Source of the DNA: Gemmatimonadaceae bacterium
GTDB taxonomy: Bacteria > Gemmatimonadota > Gemmatimonadetes > Gemmatimonadales > Gemmatimonadaceae
Assembly: GCA_025451425.1 (NCBI GenBank)
Contig: JANWKK010000299.1
Coordinates: 1-7,309 of the forward strand
DNA length: 7,309 nucleotides
Direction of reading: 5' to 3'
Shown here: piece by piece, positions 1 to 5,447 of the stretch
Position numbering within the stretch: the first letter of the stretch is position 1
Layout: each line of letters begins with the position of its first letter
Made by a program: the position numbers and the translations under genes
Notes under the pieces: generated by a model
The model's input: the letters and a program-made list of their open reading frames with translations, nothing else
Databases searched by the model: none
Told to the model about the DNA's origin: nothing

Positions 1-517
1 CGACGCCGACGAGCGCATGCCGCGGCACGCTCGCGCCCCGCTCCGGCGCCGCGAGGACGGGCACCCGACTCAGTCTCACGACTTTGAGTGCGGTCTCGTC
101 GCCGAAGATGCGATCGACGAGCTCGTGTCGGCCGAGTCCGACGACGATGATCTCCGCGTGCTTGTCGATGGCGTTCTCGGTAATGACGCGCGCGGGCTCG
201 CCATCGAGAACGTCGCACGCGTCGACATGCGGTCCTTTCTCGCCGATGAGCGTGCACTGCTCGCGCACGCGCCGCACGAGATCGTCACGAACGCTCCGCA
301 TCACGCTCGGGTCGAGCAGCATCTGTCCATCCGGGATCATCATGGTCAGCGACGGATGCACGGCGATCACCCGCATCGTGCTCCGCAGCCGCTCGGCGAG
401 CGCGCGCGCGGTCTTCAGCGCGCCGCGTGATTGTGGCAGCCCATCGGTCGCCACGACGATCGGCGCTGACGTTGTCCCGGGCTCTCTCTCCACCCGTTGT
501 TCGATCACGGTCTCCAT
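1..517 (-). CDS. Universal stress protein, tandem UspA type (3' end outside window)
   Basis: The 172 visible codons hold one full Usp domain and the first residues of a second. The first strand and loop read APIVVATDG (residues 18-26). A nucleotide-loop region, VVGLGRHELVDRIFGDET (125-142), follows, and the domain closes with VPVLAAP (152-158). Then PRHALVGV (165-172) looks like the first strand of a second domain, so the full protein is probably about 280-300 residues, as in tandem Usp proteins. Such proteins are cytoplasmic and bind ATP or other ligands under stress. The usual G-x2-G-x9-G-[ST] ATP motif is imperfect: G129-x9-G139 is followed by D140, not Ser/Thr. The ATG at 517 is preceded by GGAGG (523-527) with five-base spacing, so the start is firm. 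It lies 127 bp downstream of the outer-membrane barrel gene on the same strand. The family call is secure; the ligand is unknown. Confidence 0.92.
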   Translation of the reverse strand, partial: METVIEQRVEREPGTTSAPIVVATDGLPQSRGALKTARALAERLRSTMRVIAVHPSLTMMIPDGQMLLDPSVMRSVRDDLVRRVREQCTLIGEKGPHVDACDVLDGEPARVITENAIDKHAEIIVVGLGRHELVDRIFGDETALKVVRLSRVPVLAAPERGASVPRHALVGV

Positions 518-565
518 ATGGTCCTCCAGGATTGCATAACGAGCCGGCCTTTCTTCAACGAAGAC

Positions 566-591
566 GGCGCGCGACCCGTCGGTCGCGCGCC
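566..591 (-). terminator. Perfect 11-bp GC-rich hairpin between barrel and usp genes
   Basis: Arms 566-576 and 581-591 are exact inverted repeats (GGCGCGCGACC paired with GGTCGCGCGCC) with a 4-base loop. It sits about 54 bases after the barrel stop codon and 49 before the usp start codon. On the minus strand the following bases are GTCTTCGTTG, with no U-run, so it is not a classical intrinsic terminator. It may pause RNA polymerase, protect the 3' end of the upstream message, or assist factor-dependent termination. The hairpin is seen directly; its role is inferred. Confidence 0.5.
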
Positions 592-644
592 CATTCTCCT
601 GCGTATCGGCGTGATCTGCTGTTTCCGCGAACATCCGCGGATCT

Positions 645-2042
645 TCAGAAGGCTAGCACGCCTTCCACCATGAAGCCCTTGAATTGCCCACCGCTGCGGA
701 TATCCGTCACGGGGAAGTCGAGATACTTCTGATTTACGTACTCGAGCTTCGCGAGAAGGAGCGGAGTGACGAACCAGCCGCCGCCGTATTGCCACCGGTT
801 GACGCTGATGTCGTTCGTGATGCCCGCCAGCTCTCCCTTGACCGTGTTGTATCGGGCGCCGAGATACAATTGGTCATTGGCAAACCGGTAGAGTCCCTCG
901 CCGACATATTGGCGGATGGTGCGGTTGGTCAGCTCGGCCGCGCCCTTACCACTGGCGGTTTCGAGGTTTCCAAAGAGCTCGACACCGGCAACCTTCACGA
1001 ACGGGTTCACGACAAAGGAATGGACGTTGTTGCTGAAGCCCGGGCGAATCGCGCCTGACCAGGCGTTAGCGGTCTCGGTCGACGTGGTGTTCTCGAGTAC
1101 GTCGTAAGAGCGCGAGCCAGCGCGGTCACCGCTGAACAGCGTGTTGCTCGCCGATTGACCGTTCGCGTACATCGAGCCCGTAAGACGGAAGCGCAGATTC
1201 TTCGACCACTCCTGGTCGACGCCCAGCTTGGCCAGATAGCTCTCCGACCGTTTCGTCGGCGAAGTCACTTGACCATGGACCTCGCCGCCGGTAACGCCAC
1301 CCATCGCGAGCCACGGACCGTTGCGGAGGTAGACTTCACCGCCGATCTCCGTCGTGAACGCATCGAGGATGTAGTTGCCGACGAACGGATTGTACATCGC
1401 CTGTCCGTTGTCGCTGCGGCGATAGTGCGCGTCGCCGTAGTCGATCTCGAAGTGTCCAACGCGGAGTGTCGTATACTTCATGATGCTGTTCAGGATCGAG
1501 TTGTCGATCGGTGATGCATCGATCAACGCGTAGCCGTCCTTGATCCACGACTCTTGATGGTGCCGTGCCGAGGCATAGCTCGTCATGGCGAGTCGAATGC
1601 CTCGCGCGACCTGCGCGTTCAGATAGATGTTGGCGACGGCGTTGTTGAACCCGTTGCCGATTGCGATGAGCTGATTCGTATTGGTGCCGGTCGCATCCAG
1701 TTTCGGCGCCGCGGTATTGCTGTGTTGAAGCCCCTGGAATTGCTGCGTCATCGCCGCGCCCCAACCGAGCTTGAATCCGGTGTAGGGGATGGAGTCGTTC
1801 TTGGGCGGCTCGAACACGTTCAAGCCGCGGGAGTCAGCCGGACGGATGTGCTGGAACTCGATCGCCGGCACGCTGCTGATCTTCTTCGCGCTGGCGGGAT
1901 CCTTCGTGGAATCCGCCTTGGGCTTCGCGGCTTCCGTTTTCGTGCCGGAATCGACGGCCTGGGTCAATTGCTGCGCAACGAGCGATACGGTGAAGAAGGG
2001 GATCGCTACAGCGGCGAGCAGCAGCTTGGTTGAGTATTTCAT
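645..2042 (-). CDS. Outer-membrane beta-barrel (porin-like) protein
   Basis: This 465-residue protein has a clear Sec signal peptide: MKYSTK, a hydrophobic core LLLAAVAIPFFTVSLV, and a likely cut after VAQ near residue 24. A Lys/Ala/Thr/Ser-rich linker follows (about 25-58). The rest alternates short amphipathic strands with Gly/Asn/Asp turns, rich in aromatics (for example LRVGHFEIDYGD, LYLGARYNTVKG, RWQYGGGWFVTP). It ends ...FMVEGVLAF with a C-terminal Phe, the usual signal for insertion by the BAM machinery. The ATG at 2042 follows AGAGG, four bases away. It lies 53 bp after yceI on the same strand, probably co-transcribed. Location and fold are well supported. I cannot name a substrate: a diffusion porin, a selective channel or a non-transport barrel are all possible. 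A putative 3' hairpin follows at 566-591. Confidence 0.8.
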   Translation of the reverse strand: MKYSTKLLLAAVAIPFFTVSLVAQQLTQAVDSGTKTEAAKPKADSTKDPASAKKISSVPAIEFQHIRPADSRGLNVFEPPKNDSIPYTGFKLGWGAAMTQQFQGLQHSNTAAPKLDATGTNTNQLIAIGNGFNNAVANIYLNAQVARGIRLAMTSYASARHHQESWIKDGYALIDASPIDNSILNSIMKYTTLRVGHFEIDYGDAHYRRSDNGQAMYNPFVGNYILDAFTTEIGGEVYLRNGPWLAMGGVTGGEVHGQVTSPTKRSESYLAKLGVDQEWSKNLRFRLTGSMYANGQSASNTLFSGDRAGSRSYDVLENTTSTETANAWSGAIRPGFSNNVHSFVVNPFVKVAGVELFGNLETASGKGAAELTNRTIRQYVGEGLYRFANDQLYLGARYNTVKGELAGITNDISVNRWQYGGGWFVTPLLLAKLEYVNQKYLDFPVTDIRSGGQFKGFMVEGVLAF

Positions 2043-2095
2043 AATTCCTCTGGGAGACTCGAGTGTACGATGAGTGTGGGTACAGACGTCTCGAT

Positions 2096-2737
2096 TCAGC
2101 GTTGTTCGCCGGCCAGAGCGGCGGCTATGGTTTGCGGCCCAACGAGCAGTGAGAACTTCACGGTGATCTTGTTGTCGGTGCGGAGCGTACCGAGTAATGC
2201 GGTCGGCGGCTTCACGCCGAAGTCCGTCATCAGAAGAGGGACCTCGCCCTCGGCCTTCACGCTGCCGTCCGGCAGCCGAGCCGCGGTCACGTCCATGTTC
2301 ACTGTTTTCTCAGTGCCCGCGACGGTCAGCGCGCCGACCGTCTTGACTGTGAACGAGTCGCTCGTGGCGGCTGGTACGACATCGAACGTCGCGAGGATGT
2401 AGCTGATCTCGGGCGAATCATCCGCCTTGAGCGCCTTGTACAGATTGTTGTCCATTCCGCCATGCCCGCACTTGAGATTCCGCACGGGCACCTTGACGGT
2501 CACTTTCTTGAGCAGCGTTGGCGAAACGCTGGTGCTCTTCAAAAAGGCTTCGTCGACATCGATTGCTGCGTCGATCGAGCTGGCCTTGCAACTCCAGCCG
2601 TGAAGGTTCGAGCCCCCCTCGACCCAGAGCTTGCTCTCGGGTCCGACAGCGAGGCGAACGGATTGAGCTTGCGTCGAGCCGGCGATCGTCAGCAGAGCGG
2701 CGGTCAGCGCAAGGCTCGTCAGGAACTTTTTCGTCAT
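2096..2737 (-). CDS. Secreted YceI-family protein
   Basis: This 213-residue protein has an N-terminal signal peptide (MTKKFLTSLALTAALLTIAG, then STQA with a likely cut after A24). The YceI lipocalin-like domain follows: the opening LWVEGGSNLHGWSC (37-50), VKVPVRNLKCGHGGMDNNLY (81-100), ALKADDSPEISY (102-113), LTVAGTEKTVNMDV (137-150) and a closing strand ITVKFSLLV (191-199). YceI proteins bind long polyprenoid chains, such as quinone-like lipids, in the periplasm. C50 and C90 are the only cysteines in the mature protein and could form a disulfide. The reading frame is open to 2860, but the ATG at 2737 is preferred because GAGGAGA lies 7 bases upstream and the signal peptide begins there. The barrel gene follows 53 bp downstream, suggesting a joint envelope role. 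The family call is firm; the cargo is unknown. Confidence 0.92.
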   Translation of the reverse strand: MTKKFLTSLALTAALLTIAGSTQAQSVRLAVGPESKLWVEGGSNLHGWSCKASSIDAAIDVDEAFLKSTSVSPTLLKKVTVKVPVRNLKCGHGGMDNNLYKALKADDSPEISYILATFDVVPAATSDSFTVKTVGALTVAGTEKTVNMDVTAARLPDGSVKAEGEVPLLMTDFGVKPPTALLGTLRTDNKITVKFSLLVGPQTIAAALAGEQR

Positions 2738-2744
2738 TGGGCCA

Positions 2745-2751
2745 TCTCCTC
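2745..2751 (-). promoter_or_regulatory. Ribosome binding site deciding the yceI start
   Basis: On the minus strand GAGGAGA lies 7 bases before the ATG at 2737. The in-frame ATG at 2860 would add 41 residues that do not look like a signal peptide, so this site fixes the start at 2737. Confidence 0.75.
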
Positions 2752-2766
2752 TCACCGGGGGGCGGG

Positions 2767-2785
2767 TCATCGGTGGATCCGATGA
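2767..2785 (-). repeat. Inverted repeat in the yceI leader
   Basis: Exact 7-bp arms TCATCGG (2767-2773) and CCGATGA (2779-2785) surround a 5-base loop, 30 bases upstream of the yceI start codon. It could be an RNA hairpin in the leader or a protein-binding site. Confidence 0.4.
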
Positions 2786-2790
2786 ACGCC

Positions 2791-2808
2791 AGCACGATTG
2801 ATTGTGCT
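2791..2808. promoter_or_regulatory. 18-bp near-palindrome upstream of yceI, candidate operator
   Basis: AGCACGATTGATTGTGCT has dyad symmetry at 14 of 18 positions, with 5-bp outer half-sites AGCAC and GTGCT. It lies about 54-71 bases upstream of the yceI start codon, where an operator would be expected. No specific regulator is recognised. Confidence 0.35.
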
Positions 2809-2890
2809 CTGAGAGTACCGATTGGCCGTTGGTCCAACTGTCAGGCGGAACGTGGAACAAACGTGAGGAGAAGGCCCGGTCTTTTGTGCT

Positions 2891-2918
2891 GGATCTCGGA
2901 CGGGATGTCGGGAGATCC
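2891..2918 (-). repeat. 7-bp-arm inverted repeat before yceI
   Basis: GGATCTC (2891-2897) is the exact reverse complement of GAGATCC (2912-2918), with a 14-base spacer. Read on the minus strand it follows the G-rich palindrome and could add to 3'-end formation of the DUF4389 message. There is no clear U-run after it. Confidence 0.3.
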
Positions 2919-2923
2919 CTGAC

Positions 2924-3041
2924 GGGAAAAGGGGCTAGGGGCGTAGGGGCTACGGTCTAGAGGGGGCGTTAGGCGATCATCCCTTGCAGGACCTAACGCC
3001 TGCCTACCTTCCCTAGCCCCTAGCCCCTATTCCCGAGCCCC
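2924..3041. repeat. Large quasi-palindrome with opposite-strand G-quadruplex motifs
   Basis: The left arm (2931-2952) has GGGGCTA-type units; the right arm (3014-3041) carries their reverse complement, with small differences. Between them is an exact 9-bp inverted repeat, GGCGTTAGG (2965-2973) with CCTAACGCC (2992-3000). The plus strand at 2924-2949 has four G-runs with loops of 4, 3 and 4 bases. The minus strand at 3011-3041 has five G-runs with loops of 3, 4, 3 and 3 bases. Both fit the canonical quadruplex pattern. It lies after the DUF4389 gene and before yceI, so a termination or insulation role is plausible. It may be a dispersed intergenic repeat. Confidence 0.7.
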
Positions 3042-3113
3042 TCAGAACCGCTTGAACCCCGGGCTCCCGGACCGCGTGATCCTCAGCAGGTATGGGGGCT
3101 CCGTGAACGGTGC
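3042..3113 (-). pseudogene. Coding-like in-frame extension past the DUF4389 stop codon
   Basis: Directly after the DUF4389 TAA, in the same frame, 23 sense codons run to a TGA. The last 18 residues read PPYLLRITRSGSPGFKRF. Of the 23 codons, 21 end in G or C, as in the real genes here. After the first repeat's YPPF the protein continues GDGEYPASVVLQM, and this stretch after the second YPPF has a similar layout (a short linker, then PPYLLRITRS). It may be the former C-terminus cut off by a recent nonsense mutation, a read-through extension, or a sequencing error at the TAA. Confidence 0.45.
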
Positions 3114-3788
3114 TTAGGTCAACGAGAACGGCGGATACTGGTCGTGAAGGAGCAGCAAATACGCTTCGACCCGAACGTTCCAACGCAGCACGCCGACGCC
3201 GAACTCGTACAGCCGCATGGGATAGCGGCCCGTTAGCACAATTGAAAACCACGCGATCACAGTCGTGATCGCCCACGCAACGCCGAGCGCCCAGAGGGCG
3301 AGAAGCTGTGGAATCACGAGAATGAGACGGAATACAACGCTGACGCGATCCCGCGGCGCGGCCGGCATTTGCAGGACCACCGACGCTGGATACTCGCCGT
3401 CGCCGAACGGCGGATACTCGTCGCGCAGCAGCGAGGTGTACGCGAGCGCTCGCACGCGCCAGCGTAAGTAGAACGCGGCGAGATTCCACAGCCCCGGGGG
3501 ATACTCGCCCGTAAACAGGATCGCGAACCAAGCGATGAACGCGACGATCACTGCGACCGCGCCGAGGACGCCGCCGGTAGCCCAATCGCTCCGAGTATTC
3601 GCGTCACCCGAAGTCCATGTCAGGGCGCCGGCGATTGGGCCGCCGACGAGCAGCAGATGTGGAATCGCCAGGATGAGCCGGAACGCGGTCGTCAGGCGGT
3701 TGCGGCCCTCGATCGCCGGCTCGACGTGAAGTTGAACTGGCTCGATGGCTTCGCCGCCGAGCCTGGTTGCAAGGGTGCTCATCGTCAT
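3114..3788 (-). CDS. DUF4389 membrane protein with two repeats
   Basis: This 224-residue protein has two copies of a DUF4389-type module. Each begins with an amphipathic/hydrophobic helix (RLTTAFRLILAIPHLLLV at 31-48; RVSVVFRLILVIPQLLALWA at 148-167). Each has a membrane segment ending in a TGxYP motif (AWFAILFTGEYP at 86-97; AWFSIVLTGRYP at 179-190), a helix with LRWxVRxxAY, and a closing YPPF (125-128 and 218-221). It should be an inner-membrane protein; no biochemical role is established for the family. The start is uncertain: ATG at 3788 or ATG at 3782 (MSTLATRL), neither with a strong ribosome site. The protein stops right after YPPFSLT at a TAA (3114-3116), but the same frame stays open with coding-like sequence to a TGA at 3042-3044 (see findings). 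The HemG-like gene ends 160 bp upstream. Confidence 0.85.
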   Translation of the reverse strand: MTMSTLATRLGGEAIEPVQLHVEPAIEGRNRLTTAFRLILAIPHLLLVGGPIAGALTWTSGDANTRSDWATGGVLGAVAVIVAFIAWFAILFTGEYPPGLWNLAAFYLRWRVRALAYTSLLRDEYPPFGDGEYPASVVLQMPAAPRDRVSVVFRLILVIPQLLALWALGVAWAITTVIAWFSIVLTGRYPMRLYEFGVGVLRWNVRVEAYLLLLHDQYPPFSLT

Positions 3789-3948
3789 CTCGCTCGCGAG
3801 AGTGTCGCCGGCACATACCTAACGTGGCTGCTGGCGTCGGAGACATCACGTCGCACGATGCGCTCCGCTCTCTCCCGTGTCAGTCGGCGATTCTGAGACA
3901 ATCGCGTCGGACCTCCCCTCACTCGCCGGACTCGGCGCCGGAACGGCG

Positions 3949-4530
3949 CTATCGCGGCGACGCGACCCCGGCGCTCGCCAACGCATCATCGAGCAGTGCG
4001 ACAAAGCGATCGGCGAACTGGGCCACTTGCGCCCAGTCAGTCATTTCATGATCGAGGGACGTATCCGTCGGCCCGTGATTCCGATTCGCGATCTGCTTCA
4101 TGATCCAGCGGAGGAGCGGGCCGTACTTCGTGTAGGCCATTGCCCCGCCGATCAGTTCCGTGATTGCAGGCCGCCAGTGTGTCGCGCGAAGAAAATCCTC
4201 GGCGCAACGCCGCGCGTCTGCGCGCCCGCGCTCGTCGGGGCTGGCGGCCGATCCACTCACTGAAAAGAATGCCGTCGGCATGCTATTCAGCATGTTATAA
4301 TGTCTCGTGACGAACGCTTGCACTGCGCGTTGGTGCCGGCCGCGAATGACTGAGGCGCCGATGACCACGGCATCGTACGTATCGAGCGGCGCGCCACTCG
4401 ACAGTTCGCGCACATCGTGAAAAGTGACGATCGCGCCGCTCTCCTCGATGAGATTGGCGACGCGCGTGGCAATCTTCGTCGTCTGTCCATAGTTCGTTCC
4501 ATAGAGGACGAGAACGCGATGGGGACGCAT
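3949..4530 (-). CDS. Flavodoxin-domain protein, HemG-like (protoporphyrinogen oxidase family)
   Basis: This 193-residue single-domain flavoprotein has an FMN phosphate-binding loop right after the first strand: VLVLYGTNYGQTTKIA (6-21). YDAVVIGASVIRGRHQ (52-67) follows, then a second flavin loop near FFSVSGSA (88-95). The C-terminal part, GGAMAYTKYGPLLRWIMKQ (128-146) and TDTSLDHEMTDWAQVAQFA (155-173), follows the pattern of HemG, the menaquinone-dependent protoporphyrinogen IX dehydrogenase. HemG oxidises protoporphyrinogen IX for haem synthesis and passes electrons to the quinone pool. No haem gene is adjacent, so another flavodoxin-like redox role is also possible. The start is ATG 4530 with GGAGG five bases upstream, not the in-frame GTG at 4548. 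A short GC hairpin (3935-3949) abuts the stop codon without a U-run. DUF4389 lies 160 bp downstream. Confidence 0.85.
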   Translation of the reverse strand: MRPHRVLVLYGTNYGQTTKIATRVANLIEESGAIVTFHDVRELSSGAPLDTYDAVVIGASVIRGRHQRAVQAFVTRHYNMLNSMPTAFFSVSGSAASPDERGRADARRCAEDFLRATHWRPAITELIGGAMAYTKYGPLLRWIMKQIANRNHGPTDTSLDHEMTDWAQVAQFADRFVALLDDALASAGVASPR

Positions 4531-4535
4531 GGAAG

Positions 4536-4540
4536 CCTCC
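4536..4540 (-). promoter_or_regulatory. Ribosome binding site deciding the HemG-like start
   Basis: The minus strand reads GGAGG, then CTTCC, then ATG (4530). This rules out the upstream in-frame GTG at 4548, whose own start region would overlap this site. Confidence 0.8.
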
Positions 4541-4834
4541 GGTCTCACATGAAAGACAACCAGCTCTGTCGAAGAAGCTGATCACGTTCGAGTCGATGTG
4601 GTGTCAGCAGGCGGAGTACGCCGCGTCGGAGAAAGACCGACTCCTCTCAGTTGCTCGACTCGCGCGAGCGGAATCGCTTTTGCCCTTTATGCAGGCAGCC
4701 CGGTCGAATGACACGACGAATCGACATCGTCAGGCGATTGCTGACGCGAAAGCGAGTAGCCGACTACAGACGCGGGCTGTGCGCCGGCCCACTCTACTGA
4801 TGTCAGCGCAGGCCAGGACGATTGTTGAAGCACC

Positions 4835-4838
4835 GAGG
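4835..4838 (+). promoter_or_regulatory. Ribosome binding site of the CheB-domain gene
   Basis: GAGG lies seven bases before ATG 4846. This supports that ATG over the upstream in-frame TTG at 4822, which would add eight residues and overlap the site. Confidence 0.65.
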
Positions 4839-4845
4839 TTCTCTT

Positions 4846-5421
4846 ATGGCCGACTACGATTTGATCGTGATGACTGCCTCAGCCGGCGGCATTTCCGCAC
4901 TCGGACACGTCCTATCGGCGCTGCCGGCCGAGTTCGATGTGCCGATCGTTGTCGTGCAGCATCACACGCCCGGGCGTACACCAGGTTTGGCCCAGGTACT
5001 CAGCAGACTCTCGAAGCGCCCCGTCCGCATTGCCGAGGCAGGCCAGCCCATTCGACCAGGAACGGTGTACCTCGCGCCAGGCGCTGCACATTTGGTCGTT
5101 AGGCCGGACCATTCCTTCGAGCTCATGGACGGCCAACGCATTGCATACGTTCGTTCGTCCGCCGAATCACTGTTCACGAGCGCGGCCGACGCATATGGGC
5201 CACGCATGATCGCGGTCGTTCTCACAGGGCTCGGTCGCAACGGCTCCGGCGGCGTGCGGCGGGTCAAGCAAGTAGGTGGGACGGTCATCGCGCAAGATGA
5301 AGCAACGTCGCGCTATTTCTCGATGCCGCAGGCAGCCATCGCGACCGGCGCCGTCGATTCCGTATTGCCACTCGGCGCGATCGCGCCCGCATTGATTCAC
5401 CTGACTTCGAAGGCCGCATAA
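4846..5421 (+). CDS. Orphan CheB-type methylesterase domain protein
   Basis: The 191 residues are almost entirely a CheB catalytic domain with no receiver domain. Landmarks are the nucleophile region MTASAGGISAL (9-19, Ser12), VVVQHHTPG (35-43, His39), GTVYLAPGAAHLVV (72-85), VVLTGLGRNGSGGVR (124-138), and QDEATSRYFSMPQAAI near the end. CheB removes methyl groups from glutamates of chemoreceptors; stand-alone versions also occur in sensory complexes outside chemotaxis. The catalytic Asp of the Ser-His-Asp triad, in the usual GMGxDG motif, is Asn132 here (codon 5239-5241, AAC). Activity is therefore doubtful, or the domain may serve as a binding module. No cheR or receptor gene is visible. The CBS-pair gene follows after 26 bp, so the two are probably co-transcribed. 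The family call is firm; the function is not. Confidence 0.9.
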   Translation: MADYDLIVMTASAGGISALGHVLSALPAEFDVPIVVVQHHTPGRTPGLAQVLSRLSKRPVRIAEAGQPIRPGTVYLAPGAAHLVVRPDHSFELMDGQRIAYVRSSAESLFTSAADAYGPRMIAVVLTGLGRNGSGGVRRVKQVGGTVIAQDEATSRYFSMPQAAIATGAVDSVLPLGAIAPALIHLTSKAA

Positions 5422-5436
5422 CGTTCCGAAATACCC

Positions 5437-5443
5437 GAGGTGA
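5437..5443 (+). promoter_or_regulatory. Ribosome binding site supporting a GTG start for the CBS protein
   Basis: GAGGTGA is followed by four bases and then GTG at 5448. The first in-frame ATG would cut into the first CBS motif (LSDIM), so the GTG start is preferred. Confidence 0.75.
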
Positions 5444-5447
5444 TCCC

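Larger units (their letters stand above)
2738..3113. other. 376-bp intergenic region between DUF4389 and yceI genes
   Basis: This gap holds no independent gene that I can support. From left to right it has the yceI leader with two inverted repeats (2767-2785 and 2791-2808), a 7-bp-arm inverted repeat (2891-2897 with 2912-2918), the large G-rich quasi-palindrome (2924-3041), and a 24-codon stretch (3042-3113) that is in frame with DUF4389 past its stop codon and looks like coding sequence. A yceI promoter must lie here, but I find no convincing -35/-10 pair. Confidence 0.6.
4531..4845. other. 315-bp divergent intergenic region
   Basis: This gap separates the minus-strand flavodoxin gene from the plus-strand CheB-domain gene, so it should hold promoters in both directions. 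I see both ribosome sites at its edges and a 10-bp palindrome CTCGCGCGAG (4659-4668), which could be chance in such GC-rich DNA. I see no convincing -35/-10 pair, sigma-54 site or FNR box. A long plus-strand reading frame that begins at 4596 runs out of frame into the CheB gene and is a shadow. Confidence 0.6.

Noticed and set aside
17..430. A plus-strand open frame of 137 codons opposite the Usp gene
   Set aside because: The minus strand encodes a clear Usp domain over the same bases; the plus product has no domain features.
531..560. Possible -35/-10 pair (TTGAAG, TGCAAT) just upstream of usp
   Set aside because: Transcription from it would start at or after the ribosome site of usp, so it could not drive normal translation of that gene.
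3013..3585. A 190-codon minus-strand frame overlapping DUF4389
   Set aside because: It is an Arg-rich shadow of DUF4389, which has matching repeats and membrane segments.
3935..3949. Short GC hairpin abutting the flavodoxin stop codon as an intrinsic terminator
   Set aside because: The stem is only six bp and no U-run follows on the minus strand; such stems are common by chance at this GC content.
4659..4668. 10-bp palindrome CTCGCGCGAG in the divergent region as an operator
   Set aside because: It is composed of CG-rich repeats that occur often by chance here, and it has no second copy nearby.
4596..5102. A 168-codon plus-strand open frame across the divergent gap and the CheB gene
   Set aside because: It overlaps the CheB domain out of frame and gives an Arg/Ala-rich product without recognisable domains.
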